A DNA stretch of 64,000 nucleotides from Nocardia brasiliensis (GCF_011801125.1 NZ_CP046171.1:5766001-5830000); one strand, 5' to 3'; shown: positions 1 through 10,712, counted from the first letter of the stretch. Numbers and translations are program-made. The notes: generated from the sequence alone by a model not told the origin.

Positions 1-63
1 CATTACCTGGTGATCAACCGACCAGCAGCGAACACACGTCCGAGCAGGACTACGCCACCGTAG

Positions 64-804
64 TTACTGGGTTGCGCCCTGGTTCTTCAGTAAGGCGCGT
101 AGCTCGTCGGGATGCAGCCACTGCCGACCCGTGTGGATCATCCTGTGACAGTTGGCGCATAAGAGGATCAGGTCTTCCAGCCTCGTCTTGGTCTCCCCTG
201 ACACATGCAGCGGAACCACGTGGTGGACCTCGATGTAGCCGGAACCACGCTCGCCGTAGCAGGTTTCGAAATCGAACCCGCACACCTCGCAGCGGACCCG
301 GTCCTCCTTCGACAGAAAAGAGTCGATCTTCTTCTTCCGAAACCGAGGATCCCGCTCACGGCGGAAGTACCGGCTGGCCAACAGCCGCCCCTCCCGGACC
401 TCCAAGCCTTCCGGAAAGGCGACATCGACACCCTCTAGCACCGGCGGCGCCACCAGTGCACCGGCCGCCGCGTCCCGCCGGATCGCCTCGGCCGCCGCAT
501 GCATCGCCTCAGGCCACTTCTCAAAGTCTGCCAAGACTTCCCGATCGAGCTTCGCCCCCCGGGTCTGTCCTCCCGTATAGCCCGGCCGAGCTGTCTCGAT
601 ATCCGCAGTCTTGCGCGACACACTCCCTGGACTGCGAAACTTCTCGCTCCGCCGCTCCACCGGGTGAATCGGCAGTGAGCGCAGCAGGTCGGACAACGCC
701 ACCGCACGAGGATCGGGTTCCCGAACCTGCCGCCACCCGTTCCCCATCATGAGATCACAAGCGAGGATCAGCTCATCCCGCGCCCAAGCTGGATCGGCCA
801 CCAT
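64..804 (-). CDS. HNH endonuclease, McrA-like
   Basis: A predicted nuclease of 246 residues. The C-terminal third carries a zinc-type HNH core: CEVCGFDFE, then IEVHHVVPLH, then LILLCANCHRMIH, which supplies the paired Cys and the metal-binding His residues. The N-terminal half (WARDELILACDL, then a long stretch ending in AKLDREVLADFE) resembles the target-recognition half found before HNH domains in McrA-type restriction nucleases. The frame stays open upstream, but I start at ATG 804, where the conserved WARDELIL block begins. It is divergent from a second HNH gene 85 bp away. Cleavage of modified or foreign DNA is inferred from the family; no methyltransferase is visible in the window. Confidence 0.75.
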   Translation of the reverse strand: MVADPAWARDELILACDLMMGNGWRQVREPDPRAVALSDLLRSLPIHPVERRSEKFRSPGSVSRKTADIETARPGYTGGQTRGAKLDREVLADFEKWPEAMHAAAEAIRRDAAAGALVAPPVLEGVDVAFPEGLEVREGRLLASRYFRRERDPRFRKKKIDSFLSKEDRVRCEVCGFDFETCYGERGSGYIEVHHVVPLHVSGETKTRLEDLILLCANCHRMIHTGRQWLHPDELRALLKNQGATQ

Positions 805-889
805 ACGCGCCACCGTACTGGACCACTGCGACAGGAACGCTCCAGTTGAAACGTTCCGTACTGGAACCATCCCGTGGCACACTCCACGG

Positions 890-1777
890 GTGACGTACGG
901 GGTGGAGCTGGATCTACGGCTGATGATCATCAACCATGTCAAGCAAGCAATGGCGGAGCGGGGAGCGCTCACACGCAGCGAGCTCGCCGCATTCCCCGTA
1001 GGGGACTCTACGCTTAGGCTCATCGACCAGAACAAAGGAATCTGGAATCCGAGTTGGCTTCAGGCGACCTTGTCGATCGTCTCGAAACCGAACAGCCCGT
1101 ACTCTGATGAAGAGGTCGGAGATTCGCTGTATGCATATGCCTATCGAGACGGCAGCACCAACGGCGACAATACGAAGCTCCGACGCGCATGTGAACTCGA
1201 ACTGCCGATAATTCTTCTTCGCTGGATTCACCCGGGAACGTACGTCCCTGTCCTTCCCGTTTACGTCGTCCGTGACGACATCGCCAACCGGAAGTTCATA
1301 CTGGCGCTCGACGAGACTCTCCGAACCGTCGGTGACCCACAACATCTCGACCCGATACAGCGGACATACGCCAAACGCCTTACGAATCAACGACTTCACC
1401 AGCCAGCGTTCAGGGGACGCGTGCTACTCGCCTACGGCCGGCGATGCACGATCTGCAGCATCGGGCATGTTCAACTCCTCGACGCTGCCCACATCATCTC
1501 CGACACCAAAGAGCACGGGTACCCGGAGGTCACCAACGGACTGTGCCTCTGCAAGATTCACCACGCCGCCTTCGATGCCGACCTGCTCGGAATTTCTCCT
1601 GATTACCAGATCCACATCAGCAAGAAGTTGATGCAGGATTCGAGCGAGGGCTCCATGCTCATGCACGGCCTCCAAGCCATGGATGGAAAAGAACTGAGCT
1701 TGCCTGCTCGGCGCACCGATCGCCCGGACAAAGAGCGACTTGCAGAGCGCTTCGCCGAATATCAGAGTGTCAATTAA
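890..1777 (+). CDS. HNH_2-type endonuclease
   Basis: A protein of 295 residues with a C-terminal HNH domain. It reads YGRRCTICSIG, then LLDAAHIISD, then NGLCLCKIHHAAFDADLLG, matching the HNH_2 family of putative restriction nucleases (Cys pair, AH motif, N-x8-HH-x-FD). The N-terminal 180 residues are not recognisable and probably select the substrate. I chose GTG 890; ATG 923 is an alternative and no strong ribosome site decides between them. Its codon use and G+C look lower than those of the housekeeping genes downstream, which suggests acquisition. Divergent from the HNH gene at 64-804. The nuclease fold is clear, the biological target unknown. Confidence 0.75.
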   Translation: MTYGVELDLRLMIINHVKQAMAERGALTRSELAAFPVGDSTLRLIDQNKGIWNPSWLQATLSIVSKPNSPYSDEEVGDSLYAYAYRDGSTNGDNTKLRRACELELPIILLRWIHPGTYVPVLPVYVVRDDIANRKFILALDETLRTVGDPQHLDPIQRTYAKRLTNQRLHQPAFRGRVLLAYGRRCTICSIGHVQLLDAAHIISDTKEHGYPEVTNGLCLCKIHHAAFDADLLGISPDYQIHISKKLMQDSSEGSMLMHGLQAMDGKELSLPARRTDRPDKERLAERFAEYQSVN

Positions 1778-1826
1778 CGGCTGCTTGCAAGTACCGGCCG
1801 CGACGATAATCAGGGATCGAACTCGC

Positions 1827-3248
1827 CTACGCAGGCAGCAAGCGCCCAATGACCTCGGCTAGCTGTTTCACGTTTCGGCACTCGTGCATCGTCACGTGCT
1901 CGGCGTACACGGTGGCGGCGGAGTCTCCGGTGGTCCAGGAGCGGGCGGGCTCGGGGTTCAACCAGTAGGCGTGCTTGGCTCGGTCGCACATCGCCTCGAG
2001 GGCGGGGAGGTTGGGGTCGGTGCGGTTGGTGCGGGCGTCGCCAAGGATCAGGAGGGAGGTGCGGGGGCCTAGGGCGTCCAGGTAGTTGTCGGTGAAGCCT
2101 TGGAGGGCTTCGCCGTAGTTGGAGCTGCCGTAGCGAGTTACGTTGGCTTCGCGGAGGATTCGGGCTACCAGGTCGGGGGTGGGCGGGTCGCCGGGGGTGA
2201 AGTGGGCGGTGATTTCGTCGCAGGTGTCGATGAAGCCGAAGCTGCGGACCTTGGTGAATTGGTCTTGCAGAGCTTGGATGAGTTGAAGGGTGAACTCGGC
2301 GAAACCGGTGACGGAGCCGGAGAGGTCGGCGAGGACCACGAGGTCGGGGCGGCCGTGTTTGCGGGCGCGTAGGACGGGGTCGATCGGGACGCCGCCGGTG
2401 GCCATGGAGCGGCGCAGGGTGCGGCGCATGTCGATGTGGCCGCGGACGGATTTGCGGCGGCGGGCGGCGAGGCGGGTGGCCAGTTTGCGGGCCAAAGGGT
2501 TTACGAGGCGGCGCATTTCGGCCAGGTCCTGCTCGCGGGCGCCGAGGAAGTCGATCTGGTCGGAGCTGGCGTCGACGCCGCGGCGGGCGATGTACTCGGT
2601 GCCGCGCAGTTGGGCGGAACGCAGCCGGGCCTCGGATTGCACGGCGGTACGGAAGCGGTCGAGGCGGCGGTTGGCTTCGATGGTGTGCACGGTGCTGTCG
2701 AGGGCCGATGAGCCGCCCATGCCGGCCACGACACGGTCGATGAGGTCTTCTGGGCGTAGGGATTTCATGGTCAGGTAGGACGACCAGCCCGCGCCGGATG
2801 CGGTGGTGACCGGCGTGGCGGATTGGCCGGAGCCGGCTCCCCCGTAGGCGCCGAGTTCGGTGAGGGCTCGGCGGGCGAGGTCGGCCAACGCGTCGGGGTC
2901 ATCCGTGGCGAGGGCTGCGGTCAGTCGATCACGGAGCGACGCAATGGATTCCGGCGTGGCGGGTGCCGTCGCCCGCGGCTGCTCGGTGGTCAGAAAATAG
3001 AGGTCGAAGAGCTGGTCGAAGACGGCGCGCTGGCCGTTGCGGCGCAACAGGCAGGCGGCCATCCCGGAACGCAGGCGGTTGCGGTCGGACAGGCCGAGCG
3101 CGACCATTGCCGCCGCGGCGTCAAGGGTTTCGCTGGGACCGGCGTTGATGCCGTGATCCCGCAAGAGCCCGACGAACTCGACCAAACGATCCGTCATCGT
3201 CTCGGGCGGCTGCGGAGCGGCGTGCCCCCGTCGCGCGGATGAAGTCAT
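1827..3248 (-). CDS. VWA domain protein, CoxE-like
   Basis: A protein of 473 residues with a C-terminal von Willebrand factor A domain carrying the metal-binding DLSGS motif inside VVLADLSGSVTGFAEF. The N-terminal part is a charged, helical CoxE-type region (LVEFVGLLRDHGINAGPSETL near the start). These proteins pair with MoxR-type AAA+ ATPases to insert metals or mature a partner complex. The cognate MoxR gene lies 184 bp upstream on the same strand. I start at ATG 3248; the open frame upstream to 3392 reads like noise. No oxidoreductase for them to mature lies in the neighbourhood, so the client is unknown. Confidence 0.85.
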   Translation of the reverse strand: MTSSARRGHAAPQPPETMTDRLVEFVGLLRDHGINAGPSETLDAAAAMVALGLSDRNRLRSGMAACLLRRNGQRAVFDQLFDLYFLTTEQPRATAPATPESIASLRDRLTAALATDDPDALADLARRALTELGAYGGAGSGQSATPVTTASGAGWSSYLTMKSLRPEDLIDRVVAGMGGSSALDSTVHTIEANRRLDRFRTAVQSEARLRSAQLRGTEYIARRGVDASSDQIDFLGAREQDLAEMRRLVNPLARKLATRLAARRRKSVRGHIDMRRTLRRSMATGGVPIDPVLRARKHGRPDLVVLADLSGSVTGFAEFTLQLIQALQDQFTKVRSFGFIDTCDEITAHFTPGDPPTPDLVARILREANVTRYGSSNYGEALQGFTDNYLDALGPRTSLLILGDARTNRTDPNLPALEAMCDRAKHAYWLNPEPARSWTTGDSAATVYAEHVTMHECRNVKQLAEVIGRLLPA

Positions 3249-3432
3249 GCCGCCACACCCCTCCCCCTGCGGACGACCGCAACGCACGACGGCAGCACAA
3301 CGGGCAACGGCAGTACACCCACCGAAGCCCGCACCCGCGAGCCTTCTTCCTCGCACCCCTCTCGAACAGCTGACGGTCGCGCGAAAGAACACCGAGGCGT
3401 GCGCACCCCACCAGACCGCGTCGAGCGGCCCC

Positions 3433-4314
3433 TCATCTCGACCGACCCTCGTCCGGCTCGGACAATCCCAGCTTCTCGTCGGCGATCCGATGGTCCGCTT
3501 GGTATTTCAACAACACGCCCAGCGTCGATCGGATCACGCTGCCGCTCACGGTGCGAGCGCCCAGCGCGACGAGAGTCCTTGCCCAGTCGATGGTTTCGGC
3601 GACGGATGGGGCCTTGCGCAGTGAGAGTTCGCGGAGCGCGCCGACGGTGCGCACCACGGGTTCGCCGAGGGCTTCGTCCAGCTCGGGTACCTTCATCCGC
3701 ACGATCGCCCGCTCCAATTCGGCTGTCGGGTAGTCGATGTGGAGGTAGAGGCAGCGGCGTTTCAAGGCGTCGGACAGGTCGCGGTTGGCGTTGGAGATGA
3801 CGAGGACGAACGGCGCGCGCACGGCGGTGACGGTGCCGAGTTCGGGGATGCTGACCTGATAGTCGCCGAGCACCTCGAGCAGCAGCCCCTCCAGTTCGAC
3901 ATCGGCTTTGTCGAGCTCGTCGATGAGCAGCACGGTGGGGTTCGGGTTGCGGATGGCGGCGAGCAGGGGCCGGGCGAGCAGGAACTCGTCGGTGAAGACG
4001 TGGTCGCGGGTGTGGTCCCAGTCCTCGCGCTCGGAGGTGATGCGGAGCAGCTGTTTGGCGTGGTTCCACTCGTAGAGGGCACGGGCCTCGTCGATGCCCT
4101 CGTAGCACTGCAGACGGATGAGGTCGGCGGCCGCGGCGGTGGCGACGGCCTTGGCGAGTTCGGTCTTGCCGACGCCCGCGGGCCCCTCGATCAGGAGCGG
4201 CTTACCGAGATGCCCGGCGAGGAAGACCGCGGTGGCGATATCGAGGGACGGAAGATATCCGGCCTCGGTGAGCCGCTGCGTGACCTCGTCGACGGAGCCA
4301 AAGAACTTACTCAT
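3433..4314 (-). CDS. MoxR-family AAA+ ATPase
   Basis: A cytoplasmic AAA+ ATPase of 293 residues. Walker A is GPAGVGKTEL near residue 45, Walker B is VLLIDELDKAD near residue 125, and sensor 1 is VISNANRDLSDALKRRCLYLHIDYP near residue 170, all typical of MoxR. Family members act as chaperones for metal-cofactor insertion or complex assembly together with a VWA protein; here the partner is the next gene downstream (1827-3248). ATG 4314 gives the expected N-terminus. It is divergent from the PPOX-type gene at 4400, the two starts being 85 bp apart. The client complex cannot be identified from this window. Confidence 0.9.
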   Translation of the reverse strand: MSKFFGSVDEVTQRLTEAGYLPSLDIATAVFLAGHLGKPLLIEGPAGVGKTELAKAVATAAAADLIRLQCYEGIDEARALYEWNHAKQLLRITSEREDWDHTRDHVFTDEFLLARPLLAAIRNPNPTVLLIDELDKADVELEGLLLEVLGDYQVSIPELGTVTAVRAPFVLVISNANRDLSDALKRRCLYLHIDYPTAELERAIVRMKVPELDEALGEPVVRTVGALRELSLRKAPSVAETIDWARTLVALGARTVSGSVIRSTLGVLLKYQADHRIADEKLGLSEPDEGRSR

Positions 4315-4399
4315 CGGTAGCCAGTCTAGAACGCCCGACTACCAGGGGCGTCACGCGACGGCTTGAACTGAACCGCACTCGAGGTTCTACGGTCGAGCC

Positions 4400-4819
4400 A
4401 TGATTTTCACCGACGTCGAACGCACCTACCTCGCCGGCCAGCGACTCGCCCGCCTCGCCACCGTCTCCGCCAAGGGCGCTCCGCAGGTCAGCGCGCTGGC
4501 GTTCCGGCTCAACCCGGACGACACCATCGATATCAGTGGTCCGAACCATGCTGCGACGCAACGGTATAAGAACGTTCTCGGGAACCCGCGGGTCAGTCTG
4601 CTGATCGACGACATGACACCGGACGAGCCGGGTGCGGTCAAACCGGGCTGGGGCCGGGGCATCGAGATCCGGGGTGTCGCGGAAACGCTGACGGTCGATG
4701 TCGCGCCGATCGCGCCCGAGTGGTTCTCCACCGACATCATTCGCATCCACCCCCGGCGGATCAAGAGCTGGCACCTCGACCCGGCCGACCCCGACGGAGG
4801 CTCGCGCAACGTCGGGTGA
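4400..4819 (+). CDS. PPOX-class F420/FMN split-barrel enzyme
   Basis: A single-domain protein of 139 residues with the split beta-barrel pattern of pyridoxamine-phosphate-oxidase-like proteins: RLARLATVSAKGAPQVSALAFRL at the start and YKNVLGNPRVSLLIDD near residue 65. Many such actinobacterial proteins of 130-145 residues use F420 or FMN to reduce unknown substrates. The C-terminus IIRIHPRRIKSWHLD is characteristic of the F420-binding subgroup. The gene stands alone between a divergent MoxR gene and an antiporter. The substrate is unknown. Confidence 0.85.
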   Translation: MIFTDVERTYLAGQRLARLATVSAKGAPQVSALAFRLNPDDTIDISGPNHAATQRYKNVLGNPRVSLLIDDMTPDEPGAVKPGWGRGIEIRGVAETLTVDVAPIAPEWFSTDIIRIHPRRIKSWHLDPADPDGGSRNVG

Positions 4820-4960
4820 CCCGGCGGGGTGCCGTCGGCCACCAATCCCCGATTCGGGCCGCAGGGAACCGCCGCGTCCCGAGTAAGCTCGACGTTTGCT
4901 GCCGACGGGCGGGCGGGTGCCCGGCGGCCGAAACCGCTCATGGGCTGAATCGGGAGACTC

Positions 4961-6181
4961 ATGTTCATTGCGATCGCCGCGACGATGGCGGTCATCCTGA
5001 TCTGGTCGTGCCTGTCCAGGACGATGGCGCGCTGGAAGGTGACCGCGCCGCTGGCGATGGTGACGGTCGGCGCGGTGGTCAGCTGGAGCAGTGACCACCG
5101 GCTGTCCGAGGCGATCAACACCGACGCCGCGCAGCGGATCGTCGAATTCATCTTGGCGCTGTTCCTGTTCCTCGGCGCGACCGAGGTGCGCGACGGACTG
5201 ACCGGGCGGCGCCACACCGGTGTGTTCCGCTTGCTGCTCATCGCCTTCCCGCTGAGCCTCGGCGCCGCGTATCTGCTGGGATTCGCACTGCTGCCCGATG
5301 TTTCGTGGACCGTGCTGCTGCTGATCGCCTGCATCGTGATCCCGATGGACCTGGTGCCCGCGCAGGCGATCGTGCGGGATCTGCGTGTGCCAGAACGGGT
5401 TCGGCACGCGCTCACCGTGGAGAGCGGGTTCAACGACGGGCTGGTCGCGCCGGTCTTCCTGTTCGCGCTGACGGCCGCGGAGGCCAGCGCGGACTCCGAT
5501 CAGGCGCTGCACGCCCTCGGGCAAGCGGTGCCCGCGGTGCTGAAGTCGATCGTCATCGGAGTCTCCCTCGGGACGTCGGCCGGATACTGCATGACCTTCG
5601 CCGCACGCAGGCGCTGGACCGACGCGCGCGCCGTGCGGGTCGGGACCATCGCACTTCCGGTGCTGACCTACAGCGTCGCGATCTGGCTCGGCGGCAACGG
5701 ATTCGTCGCCGCGTTCCTCGCGGGCATCGCCTACAGCACGACCCGGCACGGACTGCCCGGCACGCCACTGCAATCGACCGACGACGTCGCCGAATTCTCC
5801 GGCCTGGCCATGTGGTTCATCGTCGGCAACATGGCGGCGGCCACGCTGTCGTGGCTCAGCTGGCAGGTCATCGGGTACGGGTTGCTCGCGCTGACGGTGG
5901 TGCGCCTGGTGCCGGTCGCGCTCGCGCTGCTCGGTTCGCCGTTCACCATGCGAGAACGACTCATGCTCGGCTTGCTCGGGCCGCGCGGTGTGGCATCGAT
6001 CGTGTTCGCGCTGCTGGCGTTCAACGGATTACGCCAGGACGACGACGCGTTCCTGGTGATCGGCGTGACCCTGGTGGTGGTCGTGGGCAGCGTCGTGCTG
6101 CACGGCATCGGGGCACCGCTGGTCGCCGAGCATCTCGGTAAGCGGCGGCGTGACAAGGGAATAGCAGCCGGGCCCGAGTGA
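4961..6181 (+). CDS. Cation:proton antiporter, CPA1/NhaP-like
   Basis: An integral membrane protein of 406 residues with about eleven hydrophobic segments. It contains the characteristic VESGFNDGLVAPVFLFAL block near residue 150, in which the N-D pair lies in the ion-binding site, and a late GLLGPRGVASIVFALLAF segment typical of Na+/H+ (or K+/H+) exchangers. It lacks the long cytoplasmic tail of some NhaP proteins. ATG 4961 follows a GGGAGA-containing leader. It is 141 bp from the previous gene and probably transcribed alone. Ion specificity cannot be read from the sequence. Confidence 0.9.
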   Translation: MFIAIAATMAVILIWSCLSRTMARWKVTAPLAMVTVGAVVSWSSDHRLSEAINTDAAQRIVEFILALFLFLGATEVRDGLTGRRHTGVFRLLLIAFPLSLGAAYLLGFALLPDVSWTVLLLIACIVIPMDLVPAQAIVRDLRVPERVRHALTVESGFNDGLVAPVFLFALTAAEASADSDQALHALGQAVPAVLKSIVIGVSLGTSAGYCMTFAARRRWTDARAVRVGTIALPVLTYSVAIWLGGNGFVAAFLAGIAYSTTRHGLPGTPLQSTDDVAEFSGLAMWFIVGNMAAATLSWLSWQVIGYGLLALTVVRLVPVALALLGSPFTMRERLMLGLLGPRGVASIVFALLAFNGLRQDDDAFLVIGVTLVVVVGSVVLHGIGAPLVAEHLGKRRRDKGIAAGPE

Positions 6182-6209
6182 CCCGCCGCGCGGCGTCCGG
6201 ACGTGTATG

Positions 6210-6262
6210 GGGGTTAACCCCTACTACCAACGACTGAAATTCTCCGGTATGGGGATAACCCC
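6210..6262. promoter_or_regulatory. Twin palindromes, probable operator pair
   Basis: Two nearly identical 12-bp palindromes, GGGGTTAACCCC at 6210-6221 and GGGGATAACCCC at 6251-6262, are 41 bp apart start to start, close to four helical turns, so they would lie on the same face of DNA. Both are preceded by TAT. They sit about 210 bp upstream of the small secreted His-rich protein and just after the antiporter stop. The layout fits a dimeric repressor bound twice. Which regulator uses them is unknown. Confidence 0.5.
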
Positions 6263-6467
6263 CGTGACGCGAGGCCCCGCATGCGCGAGAGTGAGACCGT
6301 GCAGTCGGTGCTGCGCCGGTATGCCTGGGGCGCCTCGCGAAGCAGCGGCGACACAGTCGATCCCGGCCTGTTCGCGCCGTGCGTGGCAGCGACCACCGCG
6401 TGCCGTGGACGGACCGCAGCCGGGGGATGGCGGACGCACAGTTCGCCGCCGAGTGAAAGGATCCACG

Positions 6468-6767
6468 TTGTTCTCCACCACCAAGTCCACGCCGTCGCGG
6501 CGCCTGCTGGCCAGGGCGGCAGTCGCCGGTGCGATCGTCGCGGTTCCGCTGACCGCCATGGCGATTCCCGCCTCGGCGGAGCCGAACGTCGCCGCGCCGG
6601 GCGTCACCGAGGTCCGGCACCGGCCGCACCACCACCACAACAACTGCGACTTCGGCCCGTTCAAGAACTGGCGCTGCAACAACGGCCCGTTCGACCGCGG
6701 CAGGCACGACGACCCGTTCTGGCAGTTCCGGCACAACCGCCCGCACGGCCTGTTCGGCAGCAGCTAG
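6468..6767 (+). CDS. Small secreted His-rich protein
   Basis: A predicted exported protein of 99 residues. An N-terminal RR-containing charged region and the hydrophobic stretch AVAGAIVAVPLTAMA end in a signal-peptidase-I-like ASAEP site, leaving a mature protein of about 60 residues. The mature part is rich in His, Asn, Arg, Phe and Trp, with HRPHHHHNNC near its start, two cysteines and repeated NxRPH. That composition suggests metal binding (inference only). I start at TTG 6468 because AAAGGA (6456-6461) lies six bases ahead; the in-frame GTG 6453 is the alternative. A strong hairpin follows. No family is recognised. Confidence 0.65.
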   Translation: MFSTTKSTPSRRLLARAAVAGAIVAVPLTAMAIPASAEPNVAAPGVTEVRHRPHHHHNNCDFGPFKNWRCNNGPFDRGRHDDPFWQFRHNRPHGLFGSS

Positions 6768-6781
6768 CCTCGAAAACGGCG

Positions 6782-6812
6782 GTGGCCCGGCACCATTCGG
6801 GTGCCGGGCCAC
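6782..6812. terminator. Bidirectional hairpin terminator
   Basis: A perfect 13-bp inverted repeat (GTGGCCCGGCACC and its complement) around a 5-nt loop lies between the convergent ends of the small secreted protein gene and ilvC. There is no T-run, as is common in high-G+C actinobacteria. Confidence 0.75.
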
Positions 6813-6827
6813 TGAACGCGGGGAAAC

Positions 6828-8462
<1,635 letters not shown>

Positions 8463-10385
8463 TCACTGCTCGCTCCCCTTGCTCTTCTCGTGCGACATCG
8501 CCTCGTGGATGACGGCGGGTTCGGCGGCCTGCTCGTCCTCGTCGAACAGCGGGCGGATGCCACGCGCGGCCATGATCTCGTCGTTGCTGGTGCCCGCGGC
8601 CACCATCGGCCACACCTGCGCGTCCTTGCCGACGATGAAGTCGATCACCACGGGACGGTCGTTGATGGCCTGCGCCTCGCGGATCGCGGCCTCCACGTCC
8701 TCCTCGCGCTCGACCCGGATGCCATGGCAGCCAAGGGCTTCGGCGAGCTTGACGAAGTCGGGGATGCGCAGGGTGTGCGTGCCGAGATCGGTGTTGGAGT
8801 AGCGCTCCTCGTAGAACAGCGTCTGCCACTGGCGGACCATGCCGAGGTTGCCGTTGTTGATCAGCGCGACCTTGATCGGGACGCCCTCGACGGCGCAGGT
8901 GGCCAACTCCTGGTTGGTCATCTGGAAGCAGCCGTCACCGTCGACCGCCCACACCTCTTTCTCCGGCGCGCCCATCTTGGCGCCCATGGCGGCCGGGACG
9001 GCGTAGCCCATGGTGCCGAGACCGCCGGAATTGAGCCAGGTGCGCGGCTTTTCGTACTTGATGAACTGCGCGGCCCACATCTGATGCTGGCCGACGCCGG
9101 CACAGTAGACGGCCTCGGGTCCGGCCAGGCGGCCCAGCGCCTCGATGACGAACTCGGGCGACAGCGATCCGTCGCTGGGCGCGCTCCAGCCCAGCGGGTA
9201 GCTGTCACGCACGCCGTCGAGGTACTTCCACCAGTCGGTCAGGTCGAGCAGCGGCGTCGTGGCGGTCGGCTCGGCCTTCAGCGTCTCGATCAGCTCGATG
9301 ATCACCTCGCGGCAATCGCCCACGATCGGGACGTCGGCGTGGCGGTTCTTGCCGATCTCGGCCGGGTCGATGTCGGCGTGGATCACCCTGGCGTCCGGCG
9401 CGAACGAGTCGAGCCTGCCGGTGACCCGGTCGTCGAAGCGGGCGCCGAGGGTGATCAGCAGATCCGAGCGTTGCAGTGCCGCAACGGCTCCCACGGTGCC
9501 GTGCATGCCGGGCATGCCCATGTTGAGCCGGTGGCTGTCCGGGAACGCGCCGCGCGCCATCAGCGTGGTGACCACGGGGATACCGGTCAGCTCGGCCAGT
9601 TCCAGCAGTTCGGGCGAGGCGTCGGCCTTGATCACGCCGCCACCGACGTAGAGCACCGGCGACTTGGCTTCCAAGATCATCCGCGCGGCCTCGCGCACCT
9701 GCTTGCCGTGCGGCTTGGTCACCGGGCGGTAGCCGGGCAGACGCATCTCCGGCGGCCAGCTGAAGGTCGTCTGCGCCTGCAGCACGTCCTTCGGGATGTC
9801 GACGAGCACCGCGCCCGGTCGGCCGCTGGCCGCCAGGTAGAAGGCCTCGGCGATGATGCGCGGGATGTCCACGCCCTCGGTGATGAGGAAGTTGTGCTTG
9901 GTGATCGGCATGGTGATGCCGGAGATGTCGGCCTCTTGGAAGGCGTCGGTACCGATCAGCCCGCGGCCGACCTGCCCGGTGATCGCGACGATCGGCACCG
10001 AGTCCATCTGCGCGTCGGCGATCGGGGTGACCAGGTTGGTCGCGCCGGGCCCCGAGGTGGCCATGCAGACGCCCACCTTGCCCGTGGCCTGCGCGTAACC
10101 GGTCGCGGCGTGACCGGCGCCCTGCTCGTGGCGAACCAGCACGTGGCGCACCTTGGTCGAGTCGAACAGCGGGTCGTAGACCGGGAGAATCGCGCCGCCG
10201 GGAATGCCGAATACCGTGTCGACGCCGAGCTCCTCGAGCGAACGGACGACCGACTGCGCGCCGGTGACCCGCTCTGGCGGGACCTGGCGGCGGTTGGCCT
10301 GCGTCGAGCTGCCGGCGCCCGGCTGATTTGCCGCAGGCGCCGGCCTGCGGGCCGATGGCCCGGGCCGTGCGGTAGGTGCACTCAC
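8463..10385 (-). CDS. ilvB: Acetolactate synthase large subunit
   Basis: The catalytic ThDP/FAD subunit of acetohydroxyacid synthase, 640 residues. The catalytic Glu lies in [17 protein letters not shown]; the FAD-binding middle domain and the ThDP motif [14 protein letters not shown] followed by [11 protein letters not shown] are present. It starts the branched-chain pathway from pyruvate or 2-ketobutyrate. I chose GTG 10385 ([11 protein letters not shown]...), which matches the start of mycobacterial IlvB1 and has AGGAA about eight bases ahead; the frame also continues upstream to 10436 and 10502. The first 45 residues are a Pro/Ala-rich extension. Expression is probably set by the leader at 10563-10610. 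Confidence 0.96.
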   Translation of the reverse strand: MSAPTARPGPSARRPAPAANQPGAGSSTQANRRQVPPERVTGAQSVVRSLEELGVDTVFGIPGGAILPVYDPLFDSTKVRHVLVRHEQGAGHAATGYAQATGKVGVCMATSGPGATNLVTPIADAQMDSVPIVAITGQVGRGLIGTDAFQEADISGITMPITKHNFLITEGVDIPRIIAEAFYLAASGRPGAVLVDIPKDVLQAQTTFSWPPEMRLPGYRPVTKPHGKQVREAARMILEAKSPVLYVGGGVIKADASPELLELAELTGIPVVTTLMARGAFPDSHRLNMGMPGMHGTVGAVAALQRSDLLITLGARFDDRVTGRLDSFAPDARVIHADIDPAEIGKNRHADVPIVGDCREVIIELIETLKAEPTATTPLLDLTDWWKYLDGVRDSYPLGWSAPSDGSLSPEFVIEALGRLAGPEAVYCAGVGQHQMWAAQFIKYEKPRTWLNSGGLGTMGYAVPAAMGAKMGAPEKEVWAVDGDGCFQMTNQELATCAVEGVPIKVALINNGNLGMVRQWQTLFYEERYSNTDLGTHTLRIPDFVKLAEALGCHGIRVEREEDVEAAIREAQAINDRPVVIDFIVGKDAQVWPMVAAGTSNDEIMAARGIRPLFDEDEQAAEPAVIHEAMSHEKSKGSEQ

Positions 10386-10480
10386 CGTCTTGTTCCTAAC
10401 TGCTTGTCGTTCTGACCCCGGATTTGTGTCTGACATGCGGTGTCTTGCGACTCGCCCTGTCGGACAATTCGTCCGAACAC

Positions 10481-10516
10481 AAAAAAGCCCCCGACAGCGC
10501 ATGGCTGTTCGAGGGT
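10481..10516 (-). terminator. Attenuator terminator upstream of ilvB
   Basis: Read on the minus strand, an imperfect stem (ACCCTCGAACAG pairing with CTGTCGGGGGC across a 7-nt loop, two internal mismatches) is followed at once by six Ts at 10481-10486. The T-run is exceptional for this genome. It lies between a Leu-Leu-Val-Ile leader ORF and ilvB, as expected for a transcription attenuator. Confidence 0.65.
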
Positions 10517-10562
10517 GGCGCGTCGCAACGCGAGCTGACGTATTCGACTCAGGTAGTCAGGC

Positions 10563-10610
10563 TCAACGCTGGACGCGCCGGCCGATTACGAGCAACTCGT
10601 TTCGGTTCAC
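10563..10610 (-). CDS. ilvBNC leader peptide
   Basis: A 15-codon ORF reading MNRNELLVIGRRVQR then TGA. The run Leu-Leu-Val-Ile (TTG CTC GTA ATC) consists of the end products of the operon, the hallmark of ribosome-mediated attenuation. It lies 178 bp upstream of the ilvB start and about 45 bases before the attenuator stem. An in-frame ATG at 10616 would add two residues. No Shine-Dalgarno is visible. The -35/-10 pair just upstream would put transcription start at or within one or two bases of GTG 10610, so a leaderless leader peptide is likely (inference). Actinobacterial ilvB leaders with similar ILV/LVL cores are known. Confidence 0.75.
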   Translation of the reverse strand: MNRNELLVIGRRVQR

Positions 10611-10617
10611 GCGCATG

Positions 10618-10647
10618 ACGGTATGTGTGCGTTGGCCGAAGAGTCAA
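10618..10647 (-). promoter_or_regulatory. Promoter of the ilvBNC leader
   Basis: On the minus strand TTGACT (10642-10647) and TACCGT (10618-10623) are separated by 18 bp, a good SigA-type promoter. The predicted start of transcription falls at about 10610, the first base of the leader GTG. It is divergent from the PH-domain gene at 10713. Confidence 0.6.
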
Positions 10648-10712
10648 ACAGGTCCCATTATGTGGGATAGTGCGGCTGCTTGGGTCCTTCACCAGGATGC
10701 GAGGATGGTGGT

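Noticed and set aside
1..63. Left-edge sequence checked for a gene end
   Set aside because: No conserved frame or RNA structure is visible in these 63 bases.
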